32,390 nucleotides of DNA from Acidiplasma aeolicum (GCF_001402945.1 NZ_LKBG01000264.1:1-32390); one strand, 5' to 3'. Positions 16,454 to 24,753 are shown, counted from the stretch's first letter. Made by a program: numbers and translations. Notes: generated by a model not told the origin, from the letters alone.

Positions 16454-17653
16454 TCAGTTTTTAACCTCCTCCTCTATAGTTTTTGCAAGCCTCCTGACAC
16501 CCTCCACTATATCAGAATCAGAGGAATATGTAAAATTAAGCCTCATGGTGTTAATTTCTGGATTGTTTTGATAAAATGCAGAACCTGTAATATATGCAAC
16601 CTTATTTTTTAGTGCCCTTTCAAGCATTTTTGATGTATCTATATTATGGTTAAGTTTTAACCATAGGAACATTCCACCATCAGGCTTTGACCAGACAGCG
16701 TCCTTTACATGTTCATCAAGTGATTCCAGCATTATATCCCTCTTCTTTTTATAGAGTTCTATGGTTTTTGGTATCTGCTTATATATTATTCCCCTGTTAA
16801 GATACTCATATGCTATGTACTGGGATAACGAATCACTTGCCAGATCAAGGGCCTGCTTAAGTATATTGTATCTTGATAGGACCTCAGGCTGTGATACTGT
16901 ATAACCGGTTCTTAATCCGGGTGACATCACCTTTGAGAATGTGCCAAGATATGTAACAATATCATGGTCATCAAGGCTTTTTAATGTGGGAATTTTTGTT
17001 CCAGAATATCTTAAATCACCATATGGATTATCCTCTATGACCGGTATATTATTTTCGTATGCTATCTCCAAAAGCTGTTTTCTCCTATCAAGAGTCATTG
17101 TATATCCTGCAGGGTTTTGAAATGTGGGTATTGTGTATATGAACTTTGGTTTCTTTCCAATGGATTTTAGATATTCAAGCTGTTTTTCAAGTTCTTCAAT
17201 AATCATACCATTTGAGTCCATTTTTACAGATACTGAGTTAACAAGATTGGCATTTAGTGATGATATCATCCCAACGTATGTTGGTGCCTCTGTAATAACA
17301 TAATCTCCAGGATTTGCAAATATTTTTGACAGGGCATAAAGTGATTGCTGTGAACCGGTGGTGACCATTATGTTATCTGTATCTGTTTTTATATTTTCGT
17401 CCCTATCTAGAAATTTCCTTATCTCATTTTTTAACAGCTGTAATCCGTCTGTCTGTCCGTACTGCAGAGCCTGGGATGCATAATTCTCTATAACATCATC
17501 CATAATTTCCTTAAGTTCTGCGGAGGGGAAAGTTTCCGGATTTGGAAGACCCCCACCAAACGATATCATACCGGGCATGGTCACATACTTCAATAGAGAC
17601 CTAATTTCAGAGGATTTCATCTTCCTTAAGTTATCAGAAAATTCAAAACTCAT
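16454..17653 (-). CDS. PLP-dependent aminotransferase, class I/II (2-aminoadipate / aromatic aminotransferase-like)
   Basis: The 399-residue fold-type I aminotransferase carries the Schiff-base Lys at K241 in GTFSKVMSPGLRTGY. Other landmarks are the N-terminal ISFGGGLPNPETFP (30-43), LQYGQTDG (63-70), the NPAGYTM segment with its Asn/Pro, VIEDNPYGDLRY with the PLP-ring Asp, and the C-terminal MRLNFTYSSD carrying the carboxylate-binding Arg. The sequence is closest in style to the LysN/MocR-like subgroup, which uses aminoadipate, aromatic or branched-chain amino acids; substrate cannot be fixed by eye. A strong TATA box lies 24 bases upstream, so the message is likely leaderless. It may supply 2-oxoacids to the dehydrogenase complex, but that is speculation. 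Confidence 0.88.
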   Translation of the reverse strand: MSFEFSDNLRKMKSSEIRSLLKYVTMPGMISFGGGLPNPETFPSAELKEIMDDVIENYASQALQYGQTDGLQLLKNEIRKFLDRDENIKTDTDNIMVTTGSQQSLYALSKIFANPGDYVITEAPTYVGMISSLNANLVNSVSVKMDSNGMIIEELEKQLEYLKSIGKKPKFIYTIPTFQNPAGYTMTLDRRKQLLEIAYENNIPVIEDNPYGDLRYSGTKIPTLKSLDDHDIVTYLGTFSKVMSPGLRTGYTVSQPEVLSRYNILKQALDLASDSLSQYIAYEYLNRGIIYKQIPKTIELYKKKRDIMLESLDEHVKDAVWSKPDGGMFLWLKLNHNIDTSKMLERALKNKVAYITGSAFYQNNPEINTMRLNFTYSSDSDIVEGVRRLAKTIEEEVKN

Positions 17654-17672
17654 GGCTAATTATATTAAGACG

Positions 17673-17681
17673 ATATATAAA
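17673..17681 (-). promoter_or_regulatory. TATA box of the aminotransferase gene
   Basis: TTTATATAT on the minus strand is centred 24 bases before the ATG at 17653. Confidence 0.6.
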
Positions 17682-17742
17682 TTTTTATTATGGGAATAAG
17701 AAAATAAAAAAATATTTTATAATGGTTATTAATTAAAAGCCA

Positions 17743-18240
17743 ATGGTTCAAAAGGCAATTTGGAAGGTCACGGTTACAGGAGCAAAAAATTCGGGTAAAA
17801 GTTCACTAATATCTGCAGCTGTTTATAACTCTGATAAACCTGTGGCACCCAAAGGTTTTATAAGAAAAAAGGTGCAGGGCAGGATAAATGATGATGAATA
17901 TGATATAGACCTCCTTTTTTATGAAACGCCACTTGAATTAAAATCTGATAAATTTATATCAAAATCCACTTTTATTTTGTTAACTGTGGATATAACAGAT
18001 GCAAATAGTCTAAAAATGGCTGGAGATTTTGTAAAGCTGTTTTCAGATTCTGAGATATTCCTGGTTGCAATGAAGTCTGATTTAAGGTATATATCCCAAT
18101 TCTGGATTCCGGAACTTGATAAATTCTACAGAAGCTATGGTGTATCATATTATTTATACAATACAAAGGAGGATTTTTCCCCAATCCTGTCTGAACTTAT
18201 AGAAAAAACATTTAACAAAATTTATAATAAAAATAAGTGA
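17743..18240 (+). CDS. Small Ras-like GTPase domain protein
   Basis: A single P-loop GTPase-like domain of 165 residues. The Walker A is GAKNSGKS (13-20) and the base-recognition motif reads MKSD (110-113) in place of NKxD. A hydrophobic strand FILLTVDITDANSL precedes it, as in Rab/Rho-like folds. The expected DxxG switch II motif is not clear: the corresponding strand reads DIDLLFYETPLE without the Gly, so nucleotide hydrolysis may be atypical or absent. No membrane or lipid-anchor signal is visible. The gene is followed 9 bases later by endA on the same strand, so the two are probably cotranscribed. The cellular role is unknown. Confidence 0.7.
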   Translation: MVQKAIWKVTVTGAKNSGKSSLISAAVYNSDKPVAPKGFIRKKVQGRINDDEYDIDLLFYETPLELKSDKFISKSTFILLTVDITDANSLKMAGDFVKLFSDSEIFLVAMKSDLRYISQFWIPELDKFYRSYGVSYYLYNTKEDFSPILSELIEKTFNKIYNKNK

Positions 18241-18249
18241 TATGCAAAA

Positions 18250-19116
18250 ATGGGAATTTTTTGTGGGAAATTTGAGTTTAAATTAAGAAATATAAGTATA
18301 TCCCAGATTATAAACAAGTATCATATAGGCAAATTCTTAAATGGAGATTTTTTTCTAGATCCATGTGAGGCCTTATACCTGTTTTTAAAGGGTAAAATTG
18401 AATCATTAAATGGTAATGACCTGGATTTTTTTCTAAATAATATCTTTACAGATGATATATACATATACATTGTATATGAAATATTAAAGAATAAGGGATT
18501 TTACATAAAAAGAAATGGAAATAAATTTTATTATAAAAAGACAAAAAAATCGGATTATACAAATTTTGTAATTTTAAAAAGGGAAACAGATATTGTATCA
18601 TTTGAGGAACTATACAATGAAACTCCGGGAATATTTATTACTCTTGATGAGGACCATAGCATCACATATCATATGACAGAACATATAGACCCCATGGGGA
18701 TGGCTGAGAATATGCCTGAAAAAATATGCATTAAAAATGCAGGCAGCATATATTATTCATTAAACACCCCTGAATGGTTCGGGGAAAAATTTTATTCTTT
18801 AAACATATTAAACAACTTTGAAAGAAGATTTGTTGAAAATAAAATTATGACACCTGAGGAAAAACTATATGCTGATTTAATTAAAAGAAATTTTATTGTA
18901 AAAAGTGGATTTAAATATGGAGAACACTTTAGGATTTATTCTGAATCCATGGATATGCATGCCGAATATTTAATTGGTTTAATAGATAAAGAAGAATGGT
19001 ATAAAATTAGCAGGGCTGTTAGGTTATCAGTAAGTGTTAGAAAATCAATGGTTTTTGCCGGCTTTATAAACAATGAAATAAAATATATAGAAATGAAAAG
19101 GATAAAAGATATTTAA
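18250..19116 (+). CDS. endA: tRNA-splicing endonuclease, two-repeat (alpha2) form
   Basis: This enzyme cuts introns out of pre-tRNA at bulge-helix-bulge sites. The C-terminal half holds the catalytic domain: SGFKYGEHFRIY, then HAEYLI and SVRKSMVFAG, giving the triad Tyr (probably Y230), His (H237) and Lys (K265). The N-terminal half (1 to about 180) is a degenerate copy without the triad, so the 288-residue chain fits the homodimeric alpha2 architecture reported for Archaeoglobus and Thermoplasma. The loop between Tyr and His is a few residues shorter than I expect. Its stop codon overlaps the rpsB stop on the opposite strand in TTAA at 19113-19116. Confidence 0.92.
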   Translation: MGIFCGKFEFKLRNISISQIINKYHIGKFLNGDFFLDPCEALYLFLKGKIESLNGNDLDFFLNNIFTDDIYIYIVYEILKNKGFYIKRNGNKFYYKKTKKSDYTNFVILKRETDIVSFEELYNETPGIFITLDEDHSITYHMTEHIDPMGMAENMPEKICIKNAGSIYYSLNTPEWFGEKFYSLNILNNFERRFVENKIMTPEEKLYADLIKRNFIVKSGFKYGEHFRIYSESMDMHAEYLIGLIDKEEWYKISRAVRLSVSVRKSMVFAGFINNEIKYIEMKRIKDI

Positions 19117-19715
19117 ATCTGGACCTCAAAATCATCTATTTTTGCCTGCATGTCGTCATATGTTTTTATGTCGCCGCGATCCTTTAAAACCTCCCTTGCA
19201 AGAAGCCAGTATATCAGGGCAAGAGACATCCTTCCCTTATTGTTTGTTGGAATTATTAAATCAACAAAGTCGGTTTTATTGTTGGCATCGCAGAGTGCTA
19301 TTATGGGTATTCCTATTTTAATTGCCTCCTTCATTGCCTGTGTATCGGCAAGCGGGTCTGTTATCACTATTACCTTGGCGCTTGAATATGATTTGAGCAT
19401 CGGATTGGTTAATGTTCCGGGTATAAACCTGCCTATTATGGAGTTTGACCCAACTATTTCAGAAAATTTAGCAACCGGTCTGAATGCATACTGTCTCTGG
19501 GCCACAACAAGGATATCCTCTGGTTTGTATCTTGCCAGCATTTTTCCTGCTTCTATTATTGCATGATTTGTCTTTTTAATATTTAATATGTATAAACCAT
19601 CGTTCCTAATTTTAAATATATATTTATCCATATCCTTTGATTTGATCTGTGTACCAATATGGACACCAGATTTCTGGTATTCTTCTTCTGGTATCAGTAA
19701 TTGTTCTTCCATCAT
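19113..19715 (-). CDS. rpsB: 30S ribosomal protein S2
   Basis: This small-subunit protein of 200 residues is the length of archaeal S2 (uS2). It has the conserved SGVHIGTQIKSKDM near the N terminus, the LARYKPEDILVVAQRQYAFRPV core, RFIPGTLTNP, VIVITDPLADTQAMKEA, IPIIALCDANNKTDFVDLII and PTNNKGRMSLALIYWLLAREVL. There are two consecutive ATGs (19715 and 19712). An AT-rich TATA-like stretch around 19738-19745 would allow an independent leaderless start. It is convergent with endA, sharing a 4-base stop overlap, and followed on its own strand by no further minus-strand gene until 17653. Confidence 0.96.
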   Translation of the reverse strand: MMEEQLLIPEEEYQKSGVHIGTQIKSKDMDKYIFKIRNDGLYILNIKKTNHAIIEAGKMLARYKPEDILVVAQRQYAFRPVAKFSEIVGSNSIIGRFIPGTLTNPMLKSYSSAKVIVITDPLADTQAMKEAIKIGIPIIALCDANNKTDFVDLIIPTNNKGRMSLALIYWLLAREVLKDRGDIKTYDDMQAKIDDFEVQI

Positions 19716-19758
19716 GTAAATCTACCTATTTTATCTATGATTATAAATTATTATATAA

Positions 19759-20682
19759 TTATTCCCATTCTATTGTTGCCGGAGGTTTATTTGTTATGTC
19801 ATAAACAACCCTGTTAATCTCAGGGATTTCGTCTGTTATTTCTGTTGATATCTTTTCAAGAAGGTTCCAGTCCGGCCTGCTAAAGGTGCCTGTCATTCCA
19901 TCAAGGGTATCAATAAATCTTATTGCAACAGTTTTACCATATGAACGCTGATCACCATGAACGCCGGTTGTATTTACTGGCAGTAAAACGGCAAAGTACT
20001 GCCATGGCCTTTCATGCATGTTCTCCATAACATTTCTCTCAACAATGTCTGTTGCTTTTCTTATCAGATCAAGTTTTTCCTCTGTAACCTCGCCTATTAT
20101 TCTAATTGACAGGCCTGGGCCAGGAAAGGGCATAATTTCAGGGATGCCAAGATATTTTGATACCTCCCTAACCTCATCCTTATAAAGATCTCTTAGTGGT
20201 TCTATAAGCTTTAATTTCATATTTTCTGGCAGTCCACCAACGTTGTGATGGCTTTTAATTGTATCTCTGGACTGCCCGCCACTTTCTATCCAGTCAGGTG
20301 CTATTGTACCCTGAAGCAGATATTCTGCGCCAAAATCTTTTGCAGCCTCCTCAAAAACATCTATAAAGGTTTTTCCCACTATCTTCCGCTTCTGTTCAGG
20401 ATCTGTAATGCCCTTTAAATTTTGAATGAACCTCTGCCGTGCATCAATAATTTTATAATTGATATTATATTTTTTAAAAATTTTTTCTGCATTTTCCACC
20501 TCATGAAGCCTTAATAAACCGGTGTCAACAAAAATAACAAGTATATCCCGTGAAACCATTCCAGCTATTACAGAAAGCAGTGTGCTGTCCTGACCACCTG
20601 AGCATGCCAGTATTCCCTTACCCTTCAGCTGTGATTTAATCTGTAATTTGGCATCCTCTATGAACTGTTCTGGTTTAACCAT
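19759..20682 (-). CDS. guaAb: GMP synthase, ATP-pyrophosphatase subunit (subunit B)
   Basis: It activates XMP with ATP and uses ammonia to make GMP. The PP-loop is SGGQDST (28-34). Other signatures are [58 protein letters not shown] and the C-terminal KPPATIEWE. At 307 residues it has only the synthetase and dimerisation domains; the glutaminase (subunit A) is a separate gene in archaea and is not in this window. GuaB, which makes its XMP substrate, is at 26924-28378. A TATA-like TTTAATAAAA at 20701-20710 fits a near-leaderless start. Confidence 0.96.
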   Translation of the reverse strand: MVKPEQFIEDAKLQIKSQLKGKGILACSGGQDSTLLSVIAGMVSRDILVIFVDTGLLRLHEVENAEKIFKKYNINYKIIDARQRFIQNLKGITDPEQKRKIVGKTFIDVFEEAAKDFGAEYLLQGTIAPDWIESGGQSRDTIKSHHNVGGLPENMKLKLIEPLRDLYKDEVREVSKYLGIPEIMPFPGPGLSIRIIGEVTEEKLDLIRKATDIVERNVMENMHERPWQYFAVLLPVNTTGVHGDQRSYGKTVAIRFIDTLDGMTGTFSRPDWNLLEKISTEITDEIPEINRVVYDITNKPPATIEWE

Positions 20683-20731
20683 GTAGCCTCATGACAAACA
20701 TTTTATTAAAGTTTTCAATAAATAATAATTT

Positions 20732-21040
20732 TTAGGTCTTCATTATGGCGCCAAGGAATATTAACAATCCAATTAAAACGCCAATAATGGACGCTATTAG
20801 ATAAAATACTGTAGGCTCAAGCACCTGGTATACAAATGAAACATGGGCCACGCTTGATGACCCGAATATTGTAAATATACCAATTACAAGTCCAACAATA
20901 AGCAATACAGATCCTACTATCCTGCTTTTGCTGCTGCCAAAATATGCAGTAAGTGCCCCAAAAACAATAAGGGCCAGAGCCAGCAGGGCAAGGATAACCA
21001 TTACAAATGCATCCCAGTTCCAGTTAAAAGAAGTCACCAT
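20732..21040 (-). CDS. Small three-helix membrane protein of unknown function
   Basis: A 102-residue protein with three predicted membrane helices: about 12-33 (FVMVILALLALALIVFGAL), 41-62 (IVGSVLLIVGLVIGIFTIF) and 77-99. A short external loop (GSSSVAHVSFVYQVLEP) separates helices 2 and 3. No family is recognised. Its ATG at 21040 is preceded by a GGAGGTG site, and the stop of the 50-residue upstream ORF overlaps this start (ATGGTGA), so it is very probably translated by coupling from a two-gene message. guaAb follows 49 bases downstream on the same strand. Confidence 0.75.
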   Translation of the reverse strand: MVTSFNWNWDAFVMVILALLALALIVFGALTAYFGSSKSRIVGSVLLIVGLVIGIFTIFGSSSVAHVSFVYQVLEPTVFYLIASIIGVLIGLLIFLGAIMKT

Positions 21041-21186
21041 GTTACAACACCTCCAAAGAGACCTGCACCTAATATCATTTTAAAGGTCATAATAAAACCA
21101 TTTGCTTTTTTTGGTTTTATCATAATTGGTTCTGCAAACTTACCTAGCAGAGCCCGAATCCCTTTAAAGTTAAAACCTTCAGGCAT
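21034..21186 (-). CDS. Candidate unannotated 50-residue small protein, first gene of a two-gene operon
   Basis: Reading the minus strand from ATG 21186 gives 50 codons and a TGA at 21034-21036. The N terminus MPEGFNFKGIRALLGKFAEP is followed by a basic patch (KPKKANG) and a hydrophobic C-terminal segment (FIMTFKMILGAGLFGGVV) ending in TW, so it looks like a tail-anchored membrane peptide. Support comes from its signals: a TATA box centred 26 bases before the ATG (leaderless start), and its stop lying inside the start of the next gene with that gene's Shine-Dalgarno site in its own last codons. The size and single-helix layout recall archaeal Sec61-beta, but I do not see that family's consensus. 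Confidence 0.6.
   Translation of the reverse strand: MPEGFNFKGIRALLGKFAEPIMIKPKKANGFIMTFKMILGAGLFGGVVTW
21048..21054 (-). promoter_or_regulatory. Shine-Dalgarno site of the three-helix membrane protein
   Basis: GGAGGTG on the minus strand, seven bases before ATG 21040 and within the end of the 50-codon ORF. Confidence 0.75.
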
Positions 21187-21207
21187 TAGAAGTTAAAAGT
21201 AAAAATG

Positions 21208-21217
21208 GATATAAATT
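21208..21217 (-). promoter_or_regulatory. TATA box of the small ORF / membrane protein operon
   Basis: AAATTTATATCC on the minus strand is centred about 26 bases before ATG 21186, which argues that transcription begins at the small ORF rather than at the 102-residue gene. Confidence 0.6.
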
Positions 21218-21244
21218 TTTCCTAAATGATTGATTGATAAATTA

Positions 21245-22519
21245 TTATAATAATTTATAAAATTCTTCCTCTTCGATTGTTTTCTGCTCACCGGTCTTCA
21301 TATCCTTTAATGTTACTGTTCCTGATTTTACCTCGTTTTCTCCAATTATTAATGCAAAATCAAATTCGGCTGCGCTCTTTATCTGCGATGATAATTTTCT
21401 ACCTGTAATGTCCACCAGTGCAATTCTATTACTTTTCCTTATTTTTGATGCCAAATTAATTGAATATTCAATAAATTGGGATCCCAGATTGCATATATAA
21501 TATGACTGCTTGCGCATGTATTTCTCCCAGAGATTGTATTTTTTCAATAATATTTCAAGAACTGCATCGCCTATGGCAAAACCAATGGCTGGTATATTTT
21601 CATCAGAGAATAGTGTTGAAAGCCCATCATAGCGGCCTCCACCAAGTATTGCACGGAGTTCACCAACCGAGTCAAATGCCTCAAATACTATGCCTGTATA
21701 ATATGATAATCCCCTGACAACTGAAAAATCATATTTTATATCACTTTTTGTATAAAAACTTATATATGAAAATGTTGTTTTAAGCCTTTCAATACGGTTT
21801 TTTAATCCATCAAAATTATTTAATATACTTTTTAATTTTTTCTCGAAGTCTTTAATATCAAGCCTTTCAGAAAGAAGATCAAGTATCTTTTCGGTATTTT
21901 TTTTATCCACGTTAATCTCAGCCATCATGGAAATAAACTGTTCTCTTGTTATTTTTCTGTATTTATCTATTACTGAAAATGCCTCATGGATATTTTGTAT
22001 GTTCATATCATTAAGTATATATTCCATCACCTGTCTGTCATTTATATTTATTTGATACTTACCTGAAAGCCCGAGTTCATCAAGTATCTGTGCGGCAAGA
22101 CCTATGATCTCAGAATCAGCCTCTGCAGAATCCAGACCAAACATGTCTGCATTAAATTGATAGTGCTCCCTGAATCTGCCTTCCTGGGGTTCTTCATATC
22201 TCCATACCTTTGGCAATGAATACCATCTTACCGGCCTTGGTATATCCTTTCTTGCTGTTAGAAGTCTTACAGTTGATGGTGTTGCCTCCGGTATCATTGT
22301 AACCTCCCTTCCACCCTTATCTGTGAATGAAAAGGTCTGGCTAACAAGTTCGCTCCCAGATTTCTGTTTGTACATTTCAAGATATTCAAGGCTTGGAAAA
22401 TCTATTCTCTGGTATCCAAAATTCTCAGCAACGTTTGTTATTCTGGTAAAAACTGAATAGCGTATTTCCATATCCTCAGGATAATGATCCCTGAAACCTT
22501 TAATCCTTTCTATCTTCAT
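21245..22519 (-). CDS. hisS: Histidyl-tRNA synthetase
   Basis: This class II synthetase charges tRNA(His). Visible landmarks are the N-terminal KGFRDHYPEDM, motif 2 in GRFREHYQFNADMFG, the His-specific motifs VRGLSYYTGIVFEAF and LRAILGGGRYDGL, motif 3 in PAIGFAIGDAVLEILL, and a C-terminal anticodon domain with RIALVDITGRKLSSQIKSA. Starting at ATG 22519 gives 424 residues, beginning MKIERIKG; the frame also allows GTG at 22528. I prefer the ATG because of the family N terminus and a weak AGTGTT Shine-Dalgarno-like site four bases upstream. It begins 9 bases after the stop of the DUF1059 gene, so the two form an operon. Confidence 0.96.
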   Translation of the reverse strand: MKIERIKGFRDHYPEDMEIRYSVFTRITNVAENFGYQRIDFPSLEYLEMYKQKSGSELVSQTFSFTDKGGREVTMIPEATPSTVRLLTARKDIPRPVRWYSLPKVWRYEEPQEGRFREHYQFNADMFGLDSAEADSEIIGLAAQILDELGLSGKYQININDRQVMEYILNDMNIQNIHEAFSVIDKYRKITREQFISMMAEINVDKKNTEKILDLLSERLDIKDFEKKLKSILNNFDGLKNRIERLKTTFSYISFYTKSDIKYDFSVVRGLSYYTGIVFEAFDSVGELRAILGGGRYDGLSTLFSDENIPAIGFAIGDAVLEILLKKYNLWEKYMRKQSYYICNLGSQFIEYSINLASKIRKSNRIALVDITGRKLSSQIKSAAEFDFALIIGENEVKSGTVTLKDMKTGEQKTIEEEEFYKLL

Positions 22520-22528
22520 ATTAAACAC

Positions 22529-22729
22529 TTAAATTGGAAGATCGTCTCTTCTCTCTCCCTCGGTAATGACACTGTCAATTTTTTTCATCATTTCATCGCT
22601 AATTTCATTTGTTGCATGTGCATAGTGAAAATGTATTCTTATCCTTGGATAAAGATCCTCCCTTTTTTCAGCATGATGCTCAAATGAACAATCCCATCCC
22701 AAATCCCTGCATTTGAAGTAATATGTCAT
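22529..22729 (-). CDS. DUF1059 family small protein
   Basis: A 66-residue soluble protein opening with YYFKCRDLGWDCSFEHHAE, the characteristic DUF1059 N terminus (aromatic-x-F-K-C-x-D-L-G-x-D-C). It continues with a His-rich stretch (IRIHFHYAHATNEIS) where the family usually has a helix containing HA..H. The conserved Cys and His suggest metal or redox interaction, but no function is established. It lies directly upstream of hisS with a 9-base gap and shares a short divergent promoter region with the epimerase gene. Confidence 0.85.
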   Translation of the reverse strand: MTYYFKCRDLGWDCSFEHHAEKREDLYPRIRIHFHYAHATNEISDEMMKKIDSVITEGERRDDLPI

Positions 22730-22748
22730 GGCTAGTAATTTGTTTAAG

Positions 22749-22758
22749 ATATAAAAAG
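22749..22758. promoter_or_regulatory. TATA-like element between divergent DUF1059-hisS and epimerase genes
   Basis: GATATAAAAA is the best TATA candidate for both directions: centred about 24 bases before the DUF1059 ATG (22729) and about 35 before the epimerase ATG (22788). The 58-base gap leaves little room for separate promoters. Confidence 0.4.
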
Positions 22759-22787
22759 AATTATCATTTACTTATTTATATAGGTTC

Positions 22788-23744
22788 ATGGAAAACAAAA
22801 ATATTCTAATAACAGGTGGCGCTGGATTTATAGGATCAAACATGGTTGAGAAACTAATAAATGATAACAATATCACTGTTATTGATAATCTTAATAACCA
22901 TGTTGGTGAAAGGTTTATCAAAAGATTTTATGGCAATAAAAATTTTAAATTTATAAATGGCGATCTGTTAAAATATGATCTTGAATCCCTTAATGACATT
23001 GACATTATTATTCACTTCTCCGCAAATTCGGATGTTAGATATGGATCAGAGGATCCAATAAAGGATTTTAACAATAATGTTATAGTTACACAGAATATAC
23101 TTGAATACATGAGGAAAAAGGATGTAAAGGAAATATTATTTGCATCGTCATCAACGGTTTATGGTGAGGCAAATATCATGCCAACACCTGAAAACTATGG
23201 ACCGTATTTGCCGATATCATCATATGGAGCATCAAAAATGGCCAATGAGGGGTTTATAAGTGCATATTCACATTATTATGGAATAAGGGGGACGATATTC
23301 AGATTTGCAAATATTGTTGGCAGGAATTCTACACACGGCGTAATATATGATTTTATACATAAACTATTAAAAAATAATAAAGAACTAGAAATACTTGGTG
23401 ATGGAACACAGGAAAAATCATACATGCATGTTACTGACTGTGTTGACTCAATGATTTATGTGCATGAAAATTTAAGTAGAACGGATATAATAAACCTTGG
23501 AAATGATGAAACAACATCTGTAAGAAAAATTGCTGATTATGTTGTAAGCGGTATGGGACTAAAAAATGTTAAATATATTTTTACCGGAGGAATTAATGGC
23601 AGGGGCTGGAAGGGCGATGTGAAGAAGACATACCTGGACATAACAAAGTTAAAAAAACTGGGCTGGAAAAGCAGGTATACAAGCGATCAGTCTGTTGAGG
23701 TCGCCGTAAAAGAAACTCTGGAGCAGATTAAGGCCATGGAATAA
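22788..23744 (+). CDS. NAD-dependent epimerase/dehydratase (UDP-glucose 4-epimerase-like)
   Basis: An extended short-chain dehydrogenase of 318 residues that acts on nucleotide sugars. The NAD site is GGAGFIG (10-16) with an Asp at the end of strand 2 (VIDNLNN), the catalytic Ser/Thr region is SSSTVYGEA (120-128), and the catalytic Tyr/Lys pair is Y146/K150 in SSYGASK. Substrate-side motifs RFANIVGRNSTHGVIYDF and GDGTQEKSYMHVTD are those of GalE-like and dTDP-glucose dehydratase-like archaeal enzymes. Likely products are sugars for glycolipids or glycoproteins of the cell surface; the exact sugar cannot be assigned. Confidence 0.9.
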   Translation: MENKNILITGGAGFIGSNMVEKLINDNNITVIDNLNNHVGERFIKRFYGNKNFKFINGDLLKYDLESLNDIDIIIHFSANSDVRYGSEDPIKDFNNNVIVTQNILEYMRKKDVKEILFASSSTVYGEANIMPTPENYGPYLPISSYGASKMANEGFISAYSHYYGIRGTIFRFANIVGRNSTHGVIYDFIHKLLKNNKELEILGDGTQEKSYMHVTDCVDSMIYVHENLSRTDIINLGNDETTSVRKIADYVVSGMGLKNVKYIFTGGINGRGWKGDVKKTYLDITKLKKLGWKSRYTSDQSVEVAVKETLEQIKAME

Positions 23745-23783
23745 TTAATAAACTATTTTAAATATAAATTTATTAAATTAATA

Positions 23784-24284
23784 ATGTTTAATTTTAAAAA
23801 ATATGAAATTTTAATTAAAAATCACATAATTCCGGCAATATTTATTGGAATAACTGTATCAATAACAATCTTTATTCTGTCAGTAACGCATATATATTTT
23901 GTACCGTTTGCAAAATTTATAGTGTTTTCTTCATTTGCATCAACTTCCTTTTTACTCTTTATGATGCCCGATAATAAATCGGCAAAAATAGATAAATTTT
24001 TGAAAAGTTATATTATAGCTGGAATAGTTGGAGTTTTAGGATTTTATATGGCATTTTTTATTTCAATATATTATGTGATTGCCCTTGTGGAGACCTTAGT
24101 TGCCATACTGCTTGTTATTTTCCATTCTGAACATCCGCCGGCAATGGGCATAGGCATTGTTTTTATTCTGCAAACTATCAGTTATTTTGCAATATTTTTC
24201 TTGATAACTGGCATGGTTATAATAGCAGCTCTTGATTTTCTTTTAAAGAAATTCGTCATTGTGATTGAAGAAGATTTACAATAA
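23784..24284 (+). CDS. HPP family integral membrane protein
   Basis: A 166-residue protein with about four membrane helices (about 14-33, 40-58, 76-98 and 120-150). It carries the family-defining SEHPPAMG stretch in the third to fourth helix region and the FSSFASTSFLLFMMPDNKSAK segment matching the HPP pattern of Phe-x-Ala-Ser/Thr followed by a Pro-Asp loop. Some HPP proteins in plants and cyanobacteria transport nitrite; whether this one does is unknown. A TTTTAAATATA element at 23756-23766 lies about 24 bases before the ATG, so it likely has its own leaderless message. Confidence 0.8.
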   Translation: MFNFKKYEILIKNHIIPAIFIGITVSITIFILSVTHIYFVPFAKFIVFSSFASTSFLLFMMPDNKSAKIDKFLKSYIIAGIVGVLGFYMAFFISIYYVIALVETLVAILLVIFHSEHPPAMGIGIVFILQTISYFAIFFLITGMVIIAALDFLLKKFVIVIEEDLQ

Positions 24285-24302
24285 TTTAAACACATAAATA
24301 TG

Positions 24303-24310
24303 TTTAAATA
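24303..24310 (+). promoter_or_regulatory. TATA box of the MIP18-family gene
   Basis: TTTAAATA is centred 26 bases before ATG 24333. This supports that start and argues against the in-frame ATG at 24300, which would lie upstream of the promoter. Confidence 0.6.
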
Positions 24311-24332
24311 TTTAATTATAATATTTTTAAAT

Positions 24333-24632
24333 ATGGTAACAAAGGAGGAAATTTTGGAGGTATTAAAGCAGGTATCAGATCCGGAAATTGGCATGGATGT
24401 GGTTAACCTTGGACTTGTATATGATGTACAGATAAACGGGGATCGCGTTTATATTAAAATGACTATGACGGCCCCCACCTGTCCGGTAACACCGTGGATA
24501 CTATCTGAGGCACAAAAGGAGGTCGAAAGCCTTGAGGGGGTTGAGGCTGCCGATATAGAGCTTGTATGGGAGCCGCAGTGGACTCCGGACATGATGAGTG
24601 ATTATGCCAAGGAACAGTTAAACATGTACTAA
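24333..24632 (+). CDS. MIP18/DUF59 family Fe-S assembly protein (SufT/PaaD-like)
   Basis: A 99-residue single-domain protein. It shows the family order: an N-terminal helix EEILEVLKQVSDPEIGMDVV, the NLGLVYDVQI strand, the MTMTAPTCPVTPWILSEAQ stretch with the conserved TxxxCP motif (Cys exposed before a helix), and a C-terminal LVWEPQWTPDMMS with the WxPxWxxDxMS signature. Family members help mature iron-sulfur proteins. Possible clients in this window include LipA and ABCE1, which is inference only. The start at 24333 was chosen over 24300 because of the TATA box position; the longer reading would add a hydrophobic non-conserved tail. Confidence 0.9.
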   Translation: MVTKEEILEVLKQVSDPEIGMDVVNLGLVYDVQINGDRVYIKMTMTAPTCPVTPWILSEAQKEVESLEGVEAADIELVWEPQWTPDMMSDYAKEQLNMY

Positions 24633-24718
24633 AATGTTGATGTTTCATGGTTATTCAGGTTTATAATAAAAAATATTTATTCATATTTTATAAAATTTTA
24701 CATTAAAAAATTAAAACC

Positions 24719-24727
24719 TTTATATAT
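24719..24727 (+). promoter_or_regulatory. TATA box of the tbp gene
   Basis: TTTATATAT is centred about 31 bases before the tbp ATG, predicting a leader of only a few bases. A second AT-rich element (TTAAATATAA, 24731-24740) lies closer but too near the start to be the main box. TBP could bind here and regulate itself. Confidence 0.5.
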
Positions 24728-24753
24728 CCTTTAAATATAAAGAATGGATAAAT

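Noticed and set aside
21101-21180. A possible tRNA fragment suggested by the AGAGCCCGAATCCCT stretch
   Set aside because: No acceptor or anticodon stem can be paired with it; the minus strand reads as the 50-codon ORF instead.
24300-24332. N-terminal extension of the MIP18-family protein from ATG 24300
   Set aside because: The TATA box at 24303-24310 lies downstream of that ATG, and the extra residues are not part of the family; 24333 is the better start.
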